Source: Pseudomonas hunanensis
Lineage (GTDB): Bacteria > Pseudomonadota > Gammaproteobacteria > Pseudomonadales > Pseudomonadaceae
NCBI RefSeq assembly: GCF_013393325.1
Contig: NZ_QJRC01000097.1
Span: 62,001-126,000 of the forward strand
Length of the DNA: 64,000 nt
Direction: 5' to 3'
Numbering within the stretch: position 1 is the stretch's first letter; each line of letters starts with the position of its first letter. The translations under genes and the position numbers were made by a program. The notes under the pieces are model-generated. The model worked only from the letters and a program-made list of their open reading frames with translations, made no database searches and was not told the DNA's origin. Positions 41,828 to 49,375 of this stretch are shown piece after piece.

Positions 41828-42769
41828 TCAGCAGGCGTACATCGCCAATTTGCGCTGGATGAAGTCCAGGAAGCACTGGATACGCAGCGCCAGCTGGGTG
41901 TTGCGGTAGTAGACCGCGTGGATCGGCTGACGGTAGCCATTATTGGCTTCGCCCAGCAGCACTTGGAGGCGCCCGGTGCGGATGTCTTCGTGGGTCATGA
42001 AATGCGACAGGCTGACGATGCCCTCCCCGGCTAGCGCCAGCTGGCGCAGGGTCTCGCCACTGGAGGCGAGCAATGCCGGGCGGATGCTGAAGCGGTCGCC
42101 CTGGGCGTGGCGCAGTGGCCAATGGTTGAGCGATTCGGGCTGGCTGAAGCCGAGCAGGCAGTGGTTGGCCAAATCCTCGACGCGCTGCGGTGTGCCGTGC
42201 TGCTCCAGGTAGGCAGGGCTGGCCAGTACCTGCACGGGGCTGCAACCCAGGTTGCGCGCATGCAGGCTGGAGTCGGCCAGCTCACCGATGCGGATCGCCA
42301 CGTCGGTGCTCTGCTCCAGCAGGTCGATGATCAAGTCGTCGGTGTTCAGCTCCAGCTCGATGCCCGGGTACTGGCGGCGGAACTCGCCGATCCACGGCAG
42401 GATGGCATGCAGCATGAACGGCGCAGCGGCGTTGATGCGCAGCCGCCCGGAGGGGGTCTGGCGGTTCATCGAGAGGCGCTCTTCCATCTCGTCCATCTGC
42501 TCCAGGATCAGCCGCGAACGCTCGAGGAAGAAACGGCCCTCCTCGGTCAGGTCCATGCGCCGGGTGGTGCGGTTGACCAGCGTGGTCCCCAGCTTGCCTT
42601 CCAGCCGCGACAGGGTGCGGCTGACGGCGGAGGGGGTCTGGCCCATCTGGTCGGCGGCGGCGGAGATCGAGCCGCAGTCGATGACGGCGACGAATACCTG
42701 GAGTTCTTCGGATCGGGTTATCACACGATTGGCCTTGGCAGGGGTATGCGGTGATTGATAGCGGGTCAT
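41828..42769 (-). CDS. LysR-family regulator
   Basis: A 313-residue CrgA/DsdC-like LysR protein. HTH: CGSISAAADQMGQTPSAVSRTLSRLE; effector domain starts GRLRINAAAPFMLHAILPWIGEF. It is separated from mdaB by 43 bases on the same strand and by 118 bases from ggt, so it may be cotranscribed behind mdaB and control it or neighbouring genes. The effector is unknown. There is an extra N-terminal extension of about 18 residues before the HTH; an internal start is possible. Confidence 0.86.
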   Translation of the reverse strand: MTRYQSPHTPAKANRVITRSEELQVFVAVIDCGSISAAADQMGQTPSAVSRTLSRLEGKLGTTLVNRTTRRMDLTEEGRFFLERSRLILEQMDEMEERLSMNRQTPSGRLRINAAAPFMLHAILPWIGEFRRQYPGIELELNTDDLIIDLLEQSTDVAIRIGELADSSLHARNLGCSPVQVLASPAYLEQHGTPQRVEDLANHCLLGFSQPESLNHWPLRHAQGDRFSIRPALLASSGETLRQLALAGEGIVSLSHFMTHEDIRTGRLQVLLGEANNGYRQPIHAVYYRNTQLALRIQCFLDFIQRKLAMYAC

Positions 42770-42783
42770 CGGAGTCTGTGCAA

Positions 42784-42802
42784 GGGGCCGCTGCGCGGCC
42801 CC
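42784..42802 (-). terminator. Hairpin after mdaB
   Basis: GGGGCCGC - TGC - GCGGCCCC, a perfect 8-base stem between the mdaB stop and the LysR start. Confidence 0.65.
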
Positions 42803-42811
42803 AACCTCCCA

Positions 42812-43402
42812 TTACTGTGCCTTGCCGAATACCTTGTCCAGATGGGCTTCATACGCTGCCAAGGCAGCCGGCACATCCGGCCGCTTCATCACATCCACCG
42901 CCAGGAAGGTCGGCAGGCCGCTCATGCCAAGGAACTGGTTGGCCTTGTGGAACGGGAAGTAAACGGCATCAACACCCTTGCCTTCGAAGAAATCGCTCGG
43001 GTCATCGAACGCCTGCTGCGGCGCGTTCCAGGTCAACGACAGCATGTACTGCTTGCCGTGCACCAGGCCGCCGCTGCCGTACTTTTGCGAGTGGTCCGAA
43101 CGGGTGCGGCCATCATTGGCGTAGAGGCTGCCGTGGCCTGCCGTGAAGACTTCGTCGATGTACTTCTTAACCGTCCACGGCGCCCCCATCCACCAACCGG
43201 GCATCTGGTAGACGATCACATCAGCCCAGAGGAATTTCTCCACCTCTGCCTGCACATCGTAACCACCGTCAATGAATGTCTGCTGCACGTCGAACCCGGC
43301 GCGGTCCAGATGAGCGAGGGCCGCTTCGTGCAAGGTTGCGTTGAGACGGCCATCAGAGTGAGCGAACTGTTTACCACCATTGAGCAGAAGGATCTTTTTC
43401 AT
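42812..43402 (-). CDS. mdaB: NAD(P)H quinone oxidoreductase MdaB
   Basis: A 196-residue flavodoxin-fold quinone reductase of the MdaB/KefF class: MKKILLLNGGKQFAHSDGRLN (FMN site), the MPGWWMGAPWTVKKYIDEVF motif and the GGLVHGKQYMLSLTWNAP segment. It performs two-electron quinone reduction that avoids semiquinone radicals. ATG 43402 is preferred, as the M is followed directly by the first beta strand. Divergent across 162 bases from a small ABM monooxygenase gene, an arrangement like E. coli mdaB-ygiN. Confidence 0.93.
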   Translation of the reverse strand: MKKILLLNGGKQFAHSDGRLNATLHEAALAHLDRAGFDVQQTFIDGGYDVQAEVEKFLWADVIVYQMPGWWMGAPWTVKKYIDEVFTAGHGSLYANDGRTRSDHSQKYGSGGLVHGKQYMLSLTWNAPQQAFDDPSDFFEGKGVDAVYFPFHKANQFLGMSGLPTFLAVDVMKRPDVPAALAAYEAHLDKVFGKAQ

Positions 43403-43509
43403 GCTGGCCTCCACGGCCGAATCAAAATTCAGGCCGGCAGATTAGAGGCTCACGGGTGTGGGATACAGCAGTGACGGGGCAAAATACAATTGATCAGAAG
43501 TCACGAATT

Positions 43510-43526
43510 GGCAATGAATTATTGCC
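43510..43526. promoter_or_regulatory. Inverted repeat GGCAAT-GAATT-ATTGCC between mdaB and the ABM gene
   Basis: A perfect 6+6 palindrome with a 5-base centre in the divergent promoter region, 38 bases from the ABM gene start. It contains the T-N11-A pattern typical of LysR sites, so the LysR gene at 41828 is a candidate binder. Confidence 0.45.
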
Positions 43527-43564
43527 GTAGAATCAGCTCACCAACCATCATCGAGTAGCGCCCC

Positions 43565-43879
43565 ATGAGTGAGCAGTTCGCCTTCATCCTCAAAGCCAAG
43601 ACCCGCCCGGAAATGGCTGATGCGTTCGAAACCCTGTTCCGCCCCTACGTCGAGCCAAGCCGCCAGGAGCCAGGCTGCATCGAGTACCACATGCTGCGCG
43701 ACAAGGAAGACCCGAGCCTGTTCGTGTTCTTCGAAGTGTGGGCCGACCAGGCTGCACTGGACGTGCATTCGGCCCTGCCGCACATGACAGCGTTCTTCGA
43801 AAAACGCATGGAATACCTGGAGCGCGATTTCGATATCCAGCGGGTCGACATGCTCAGCGCATCATCTGCTAACCGTTAA
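43565..43879 (+). CDS. Putative quinol monooxygenase, YgiN-like ABM domain
   Basis: A 104-residue ABM-fold protein: FILKAKTRPEMADAFETLFR, SRQEPGCIEYHMLRD and FEVWADQAALDVHSALPHM. In E. coli ygiN, adjacent to mdaB, encodes a quinol monooxygenase thought to complete a quinone redox cycle; the same pairing here, divergent instead of tandem, supports that reading. Stop overlaps the convergent TauE gene by 11 bases. Confidence 0.85.
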   Translation: MSEQFAFILKAKTRPEMADAFETLFRPYVEPSRQEPGCIEYHMLRDKEDPSLFVFFEVWADQAALDVHSALPHMTAFFEKRMEYLERDFDIQRVDMLSASSANR

Positions 43880-44633
43880 TCAGCAGATGGCCGCCGAGTA
43901 CGGCCAGGCCGATGAAGAAGCAACGCTTGAACAGCAGCGCACTGATGCGCTGACGCAGCCACTGCCCGGCCAGCATGCCAAGCAGGGCCGGCGCCAGCAT
44001 CAGCAGCGATGCCCCCAGCGCCTGGCCACCCAGGGCATCCTGCCCGGCCAGGCCAACGGCCAAGGCCAGGGTCGAGACCGTGAATGATAGGCCCAAGGCC
44101 TGGATCATCTGCTCTCGGCTCAGACCCAGGCTCTGCAGGTAGGGCACAGCGGGCATCACGAACACCCCAGTCGCCGCCGTGACCACGCCAGTGACCAGGC
44201 CGCAAAGCGGCCCCAGCCAACGCTCGTGCCCCGCAGCCACATGAAAGCCCAGGCCGACCAACCCGTACAACGCATAGACCAACAAGGCGGCTCCCAACGC
44301 GTGGGCAGCCCACGGGCCGCTGTTGATTCCCAGCCAAGCGCTGCCCAGCCATGTACCGACAAAGATCATCACCAGCATCGGCCCCAGCCGCACCAGCAGC
44401 GCCCGCAGGTGCCCACCGCTGGCCAACTGCCAAAGATTGGTGAGGGTCGAGGGCACGATCAGCAATGCGGCAGCCTGCGCCGGTGACATGGCCAGGCCCA
44501 GCAAGCCCATGGCAATGGTCGGCAGGCCCAGGCCGATCACCCCCTTCACTGCACCAGCCAGCAGGAAAGTCAGTACCACCAGCAGCGAGAGTGCTGGGCC
44601 AATGTTCTGGTAGAAAGCGAGCAAGGTAGTCAT
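43869..44633 (-). CDS. TauE/SafE-family sulfite exporter-like membrane protein
   Basis: A 254-residue protein with about eight hydrophobic segments, an internal-repeat layout typical of TauE/SafE permeases (LAGAVKGVIGLGLPTIAMGLLGL in the first half, CGLVTGVVTAATGVFVMPAVPYL in the second). Exported substrates in the family include sulfite, sulfolactate and other sulfonate-derived anions; none can be chosen here. Divergent from a LysR gene, the probable regulator, across 78 bases. Confidence 0.87.
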   Translation of the reverse strand: MTTLLAFYQNIGPALSLLVVLTFLLAGAVKGVIGLGLPTIAMGLLGLAMSPAQAAALLIVPSTLTNLWQLASGGHLRALLVRLGPMLVMIFVGTWLGSAWLGINSGPWAAHALGAALLVYALYGLVGLGFHVAAGHERWLGPLCGLVTGVVTAATGVFVMPAVPYLQSLGLSREQMIQALGLSFTVSTLALAVGLAGQDALGGQALGASLLMLAPALLGMLAGQWLRQRISALLFKRCFFIGLAVLGGHLLING

Positions 44634-44711
44634 GGGGCCGATGATGGCGTGCAGCGAACGAGGTGAAAATCTGCCATATACTCAGCCAGCCTCTTGCCAA
44701 GACAGAGCCAC

Positions 44712-45593
44712 ATGCACTTCGACCTGATCGACCTCAAGCTGTTCCAGCACACCCTGGAGTGCGGCAACATCACCGCCGGCGCCAGCCGCAGCCATCTTTC
44801 ACTGGCAGCGGCCAGTGCGCGCATCCGCGCCATGGAAGCCTCGCTGGGTATTCCTTTGCTTGAGCGTAACCGTCGTGGCGTACAACCGACGCCGGCCGGC
44901 CAGGCGTTGTTGCAGCATGCGCGGCTGATAACCCAGCAAGTCGAGCGCTTGCAGTTCGACCTAAGCCAGTATGCGCAGGGGCAGCAAGGCCAGGTGCGCC
45001 TGCTGTGCAACACCGCTGCGCTTACCGAGTACCTGCCCGAACTGCTGGCCAGCTTCCTGGCGGAAAACCCCGGTGTCAGCGTGGACGTGCAAGAGCTGCC
45101 GAGCTTGCGCATCGTGCAGTCGATTACCCAGGGCATCGCCGACCTGGGCATCGTTTCCACCGCTGCCCCCAGCGAGCATCTGCAAACCCGGCCGTTTCGC
45201 GACGACCCGCTGGTGCTGGTGACACCGCTGGGCCACCCGCTGGCCCATGCAGCCGCGCCCAGCTTCATTGATAGCCTGAGCCATGGCTATGTCGGCCTTG
45301 GGGCTGGCAGTGCGTTGGCGCTGTACCTGGAAGAGCAGGCGCTGCGCGAGGGGCGGCGCATGCGGATTCGGGTGCGGGCAGAAGGGTTTGACGGGGTGAT
45401 TCGCATGGTGGCGGGCGGTGCAGGTGTCGGGGTGGTGCCGCTGGCAGCAGTGCAGCGCTGGCAAGGGATGTTGCCGTTGCATTGGGTAGCGCTTGAGGAG
45501 CCATGGGCCAACCGCAAGTTGCTGGTATGCGCGCGGGATTTTGCTGCGCTACCGGGCTATGCCGCTGGGCTGGTCACCACACTCTGCGGCTGA
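44712..45593 (+). CDS. LysR-family regulator
   Basis: A 293-residue LysR protein. HTH ECGNITAGASRSHLSLAAASARIRAME at about residues 16-42 and a full C-terminal effector domain (QVRLLCNTAALTEYLPELLASFL, GVGVVPLAAVQRW). ATG 44712 (MHFDLIDLKLFQ) is the standard LysR opening; an in-frame start 18 bases upstream is less likely. Divergent from the TauE gene; its stop is directly followed by the remnant of a cation-efflux gene. Confidence 0.88.
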   Translation: MHFDLIDLKLFQHTLECGNITAGASRSHLSLAAASARIRAMEASLGIPLLERNRRGVQPTPAGQALLQHARLITQQVERLQFDLSQYAQGQQGQVRLLCNTAALTEYLPELLASFLAENPGVSVDVQELPSLRIVQSITQGIADLGIVSTAAPSEHLQTRPFRDDPLVLVTPLGHPLAHAAAPSFIDSLSHGYVGLGAGSALALYLEEQALREGRRMRIRVRAEGFDGVIRMVAGGAGVGVVPLAAVQRWQGMLPLHWVALEEPWANRKLLVCARDFAALPGYAAGLVTTLCG

Positions 45594-45785
45594 GGCAAGC
45601 AACAAGTGCAGGTAGTGCCGGCCAGCATCACCGACCTGCATGTGTGGCGCGTGGGCAAAGACCAGTACGCCTGCATTCTCGGCTTGGCCAGCCAAGGCGC
45701 TCTCAGCGCCGACAGCGTGCGCCAGGCTTTGGGCGTGCACGAAGAACTGGCACACATCACCGTCGAGGTAAACCGCCTGCCATAG
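45594..45785 (+). pseudogene. Decayed C-terminal fragment of a CDF-family cation efflux gene (DmeF-like)
   Basis: An open frame of 63 codons with no start, starting immediately after the LysR stop and ending at TAG 45783. It reads VVPASITDLHVWRVGKDQYA, then CILGLASQGALSADSVRQA, then HEELAHITVEVNRLP. The ITDLHVWRVG ... HITVEV pattern is the conserved cytoplasmic C-terminal domain of CDF transporters such as DmeF. The six-TM membrane domain is gone, so this is a remnant. Confidence 0.78.
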
Positions 45786-45881
45786 CGCGGGCAGGCAGCT
45801 GGACGTCGAGCCCAGGCAACTGCGGCTCGGCCGATGGGCCTATGGTGACCCGTCATTCAGCCAGTCACCAGGAGTTGTGCC

Positions 45882-46226
45882 ATGTCCGATTTCATCACCG
45901 TCCTGCGCGAAACCTGCCCGACGCCGGTCGTGGACGCCACCAAGTGGAAGCGCATCGGCGGCGATCCGCACACCGTCAACCTCAATGCCTACCTGTCTGC
46001 CGACGGCAGCAAGATCATGGGTACCTGGATCTGCACCCCAGGCAAGTTCGAGGTCAACTACGAGAAGTGGGAGTTCTGCCACTTCCTCGATGGCTACTGC
46101 ATCATCACCCCGGAAGGCGAAGAGCCGAAACACCTGAAAGCGGGTGATGTGTTCGTGATCGAACCTGGGATGAAAGGTACCTGGGAAGTGGTCGAGACCG
46201 TGCGCAAGTATTTCGTCTTTGCCTGA
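45882..46226 (+). CDS. Cupin-fold protein (DUF861)
   Basis: A 114-residue single cupin. Motifs: GTWICTPGKFEVNYEKWEFCHFLDGYCIITPEGE (quoted only in part: WEFCHFLDG) and KAGDVFVIEPGMKGTWEV. It belongs to the DUF861/EutQ-like cupin group commonly annotated as ureidoglycine aminohydrolase-related, but no purine-catabolic neighbours exist. Standard SD (GGAG) is present. It is the last core gene before the T6SS cassette. Confidence 0.87.
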   Translation: MSDFITVLRETCPTPVVDATKWKRIGGDPHTVNLNAYLSADGSKIMGTWICTPGKFEVNYEKWEFCHFLDGYCIITPEGEEPKHLKAGDVFVIEPGMKGTWEVVETVRKYFVFA

Positions 46227-46521
46227 TCAGAAATTTCCACCCGATATAGGCCCTGTGGAAAACGCTAAATTTCCCACAGGGCCAGAAACACTCTTGAACA
46301 ATTTGTTTGAACAAGGCAACAAAAGAGCGTGAATTAATCAAAGCATTGAACCACAGTTACATGGCCTTACACATCCCCGCCCATTTCTGTAGTCCTTTTC
46401 TGAATCTAATCCCTACCTCTCAATGCGTATTGCCCTCGCACTCACTCAGTCCTAGTCTGCACTGACCGCCCCGATTTGTGGGTAGCATTGTCCAATCAAA
46501 AGTTGCCAGGGAGAGGTAGAC

Positions 46522-47010
46522 ATGGCTTTCGATGCATATATTCAGATTGACCGCATTCCAGGCGAAGCACTGGACGAAAAATACAGTCAATGGATTGAAG
46601 TACTTAGCTATGACTTTGGGGTCAGTCAAAGTACATCCGCCACTGCAAGCTCGGCTGGTGGTGCCACATCCGGCCGAACCTCCGTCACCAACTTCACATT
46701 CACCAAATACCTCGACAGTGCCAGCTGCAAGCTGATGGAGGCCAGTTGTACAGGGCAGCATCTCAAAGCGGTGAAGCTGGCACTCTGTCGCGCCGGCGGT
46801 GACAAGCTCAAGTATTACGAAATCATTCTGGAAGAAGTCATCATTGCCGAGTACTCGCAGAGCGTCGACACCGGTGTACCGCTTGAAGTAGTACAGCTCA
46901 ACTACGGTCGAATCAATACCACCTACACCCAGCAACGGCGCATCGATGGCGGCGGTGGCGGCAACATCGCCGGCGGCTGGGACCGTATCGGCAATAAAAA
47001 ATACGCGTGA
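46522..47010 (+). CDS. hcp: Type VI secretion tube protein Hcp (orphan)
   Basis: A 162-residue Hcp: MAFDAYIQIDRIPGEALDEKY at the start, a Ser/Ala/Gly-rich loop (SATASSAGGATSGRTSV), the FTFTKYLDSASCKLMEA strand pair and the C-terminal TYTQQRRIDGGGGGNI tail. It stacks as hexameric rings in the T6SS tube and can carry small effectors within its lumen. No other T6SS structural gene (tssB/C, clpV, vgrG) is in the window, so it must be served by an apparatus elsewhere. The GAGAGG upstream at 46509 supports the start. A 295-base gap precedes it. Confidence 0.95.
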   Translation: MAFDAYIQIDRIPGEALDEKYSQWIEVLSYDFGVSQSTSATASSAGGATSGRTSVTNFTFTKYLDSASCKLMEASCTGQHLKAVKLALCRAGGDKLKYYEIILEEVIIAEYSQSVDTGVPLEVVQLNYGRINTTYTQQRRIDGGGGGNIAGGWDRIGNKKYA

Positions 47011-47020
47011 GGCTCAAGTC

Positions 47021-47998
47021 ATGTCCGAAGCCCGCGCGTTTCTCAACCTCAAGCTGCAAAACTATCATCGGCTAAAATCCGACCTCGCACTGAGCGGCCA
47101 TGCGCTGGAAAAATTTGATGTTCTAAATTCGCACATTGCCAATACGGTGGTGCGTAGCGGTGAGCTTATCATCATTGGCGACCCCACCACGGCTTCCTGC
47201 ACCAGCCAGGAAGCCTGGATGATGAGGCAGGCTGCCATTGTGCACATGGGGCTGATGCGCAACGGCCAAGGTGTGGATAACTTCTTTCTGGATAATTTCG
47301 AGACTTTGAAAAGCCTGATCGCGCATGCGTCCATGGGCGCTGGAATGGTCAGTGACGGATGGAGCAGGCACCTGAAGGCTATCGAGGTCACCTTGATGGA
47401 TATCGAGAAGCTACACCAACAGCACCTCGGGTCAGGGGTCATGGCGGCTCGCGATCAGTTCTTTGCAAAGCGTGCCGCCTTGTTCATGAGGCTGGATGAG
47501 CAGTTGAACAAGCTGGCTGCTTACGGTTCCGGGCTAAGGAACAATGGTTCGATCAAGAGGAGGCTGGGGATATCCACAAAGAGTTATTTGCACACAGGCG
47601 AGATTGCTGGATATGCCAACAAAGTCTCAGGCGTAGCAACGACTGCTAATTTGATCAAGAATGGAACGTATGTAGGGATTGCGTTAGACGTTGCTGCTAC
47701 GGGGCTGGAGATACATAAAGCCTGCGTACTCGGGCGCGAGGAAGAATGCAGAAAGGCGCATTATGTCGAGGCAAGCTCATTAACCTTGGGGTTAGTAGGT
47801 ACGGCTGCTGGGGCCGCCAGTGGCAAATATCTTCTTGGTGCTGTTTGCAGCGTGGTGTTTGGCGTAGCCTCAGGGGGAACTGGAGCACTCGCTTGCGCGA
47901 TATTTGGCGGTACCATAGGAGGAATCGCAGGCGGAAAACTGGGGAGTGAGACAGGAGCAAAAGTTGGGGAAATTCTATATGAAACAGTAACAAAATGA
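47021..47998 (+). CDS. Putative T6SS effector with glycine-rich membrane-active C-terminus
   Basis: A 325-residue protein, no recognised family. Residues 1-190 are helical and soluble. Residues about 197-230 and 252-320 are hydrophobic; the second is dense in small residues with Gly-x3-Gly spacing (GLVGTAAGAASGKY, GVASGGTGAL, FGGTIGGIAGGKLG), a glycine-zipper pattern used by pore-forming toxins. No signal peptide, as for T6SS cargo. It lies 10 bases after hcp, with GAGG before the ATG, and its stop overlaps the next start (ATGA). Pore formation in the target inner membrane is inferred from pattern plus context; DNA composition starts to fall in GC here. Confidence 0.78.
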   Translation: MSEARAFLNLKLQNYHRLKSDLALSGHALEKFDVLNSHIANTVVRSGELIIIGDPTTASCTSQEAWMMRQAAIVHMGLMRNGQGVDNFFLDNFETLKSLIAHASMGAGMVSDGWSRHLKAIEVTLMDIEKLHQQHLGSGVMAARDQFFAKRAALFMRLDEQLNKLAAYGSGLRNNGSIKRRLGISTKSYLHTGEIAGYANKVSGVATTANLIKNGTYVGIALDVAATGLEIHKACVLGREEECRKAHYVEASSLTLGLVGTAAGAASGKYLLGAVCSVVFGVASGGTGALACAIFGGTIGGIAGGKLGSETGAKVGEILYETVTK

Positions 47999-48387
47999 CA
48001 ATTGTGCACTTTATTTTTTTAGCATGCATCTTGACTGTAACAATCTTAATATTTTTGAACTTTGCAATAATGGTATATGTCGCCCATCGCAAAATCGATT
48101 ACATCGAAAGCCTTTTGTTAAACTGCGCTTCAATAAGCGGCGAAAAAAAACTATGGCTACATGCCGGACTACTTGGAAAGGTGCTTCGCCTTTCCAACAT
48201 TTCATTCATGCTGCTCACTCCAAAAATTTTCGCGCGCAAAAACCTAATAGACATAAAGGAAATAAACAATCTACCTTCGGAAATCAAGACCCCCCTCATC
48301 ATCATCGGCGCTGTGCAATTAATATTAACCATTGCATTTTTTGGATTATGCATTCTCACACATTACTTACCCCCCTTGTCCAAATAA
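47995..48387 (+). CDS. Putative immunity protein, two transmembrane helices
   Basis: A 130-residue protein: N-terminal TM helix (about residues 3-28, IFLACILTVTILIFLNFAIM), a charged cytoplasmic or periplasmic centre, and a second TM helix (about 100-122, PLIIIGAVQLILTIAFFGLC). Overlaps the effector gene by four bases. The gene is visibly AT-rich (roughly 35-40% GC by eye) against a GC-rich genome and has rare-looking codons, a sign of recent gain. Membrane immunity proteins of this size protect against pore-forming effectors and colicins, so immunity is the natural inference; there is no direct sequence homology I recognise. Confidence 0.7.
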   Translation: MTIVHFIFLACILTVTILIFLNFAIMVYVAHRKIDYIESLLLNCASISGEKKLWLHAGLLGKVLRLSNISFMLLTPKIFARKNLIDIKEINNLPSEIKTPLIIIGAVQLILTIAFFGLCILTHYLPPLSK

Positions 48388-48478
48388 TGCTCAAAAAACA
48401 TCGCAGTACCGGGTCCCTTCCCTCTGGTGCGCAGTTACAGAGGAAAGGCCGCCCGGCCCGCGATGAAGTCCTCGCTTG

Positions 48479-49366
48479 TCAATCCTTCTTGCGATACCCC
48501 TCGACGATGGCCGAGAAATCCTTGCCCCCTTCGCCGCGCAGGCTCATGGCCTGATACAGCTGCTGGGCCACAGCCCCGAGGATCACCGGCTGGTGAGCCT
48601 GGCGTGCCGCTTCGGTAGCCAGCCCCAGGTCCTTGAGCATCAGTTCGGCGCCAAAGCCACCGGTGTAGCCACGCGATGCCGGCGCGGTTTCAATGATACC
48701 CGGCCACGGGTTGTAGGTGTCCGAGCTCCAGCAACGCCCGGTCGAGCTGTTGATGATGCCGGCCAGCACCTTGGTGTCGATACCCAACGCGTTGCCCAGG
48801 GCCATGGCCTCGGACACGCCGATCATCGAAATACCCAGCAGCAGGTTGTTGCAGATCTTGGCAATCTGCCCGGTGCCGACTTCCCCGCAGTGCACGATGT
48901 TGCGGCCCATCTGCTCGAGTACCGGCTTGAGGCTGGCGAACAGCTCGGCACTGGCGCCGACCATGAAGGTCAGGGTGCCAGCCGCCGCGCCGCCAGTACC
49001 ACCGGACACCGGCGCGTCACCCATGTCCACACCTTTGCCCGCTGCGGCCTTGGACACATCACGGGCGGTCTGCGGGTCGATGGTGCTGCAGTCAACGGTC
49101 GGCGTGCCGGGACGAATACCGGCCAACACGCCGTCCTCGTTCAAGTACACGCTGCGCACGTGGGCTGCGGCCGGCAGCATGGTGATCACCAGTTCGCTGT
49201 TGGCTGCCGCGTCCTTGGGCGACGGGCTGATCTGCCCGCCCAGTTCTGCCAACTCGGCCAGCACGGCCTTGTTCAGGTCGAACAGGTTCAGCTGGTGCCC
49301 GGCTTTGATCAGGTTGCGGGCCATGGGCGCGCCCATGTTGCCCAGGCCGATGAATGCGATACGCAT
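48479..49366 (-). CDS. mmsB: 3-hydroxyisobutyrate dehydrogenase MmsB
   Basis: A 295-residue beta-hydroxyacid dehydrogenase: NAD site IAFIGLGNMGAPMARNL, DAPVSGGTGGAAAG substrate loop and the catalytic Lys in GTGQIAKICNNLLLG. It oxidises 3-hydroxyisobutyrate to methylmalonate semialdehyde in valine catabolism, which MmsA then handles. Starts nine bases after the mmsA stop. Confidence 0.96.
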   Translation of the reverse strand: MRIAFIGLGNMGAPMARNLIKAGHQLNLFDLNKAVLAELAELGGQISPSPKDAAANSELVITMLPAAAHVRSVYLNEDGVLAGIRPGTPTVDCSTIDPQTARDVSKAAAGKGVDMGDAPVSGGTGGAAAGTLTFMVGASAELFASLKPVLEQMGRNIVHCGEVGTGQIAKICNNLLLGISMIGVSEAMALGNALGIDTKVLAGIINSSTGRCWSSDTYNPWPGIIETAPASRGYTGGFGAELMLKDLGLATEAARQAHQPVILGAVAQQLYQAMSLRGEGGKDFSAIVEGYRKKD

Positions 49367-49375
49367 GACTTCTCC

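Noticed and set aside
46522..47010. hcp as part of a complete T6SS locus
   Set aside because: No tss, clpV, vgrG or PAAR gene is present within the window on either side.
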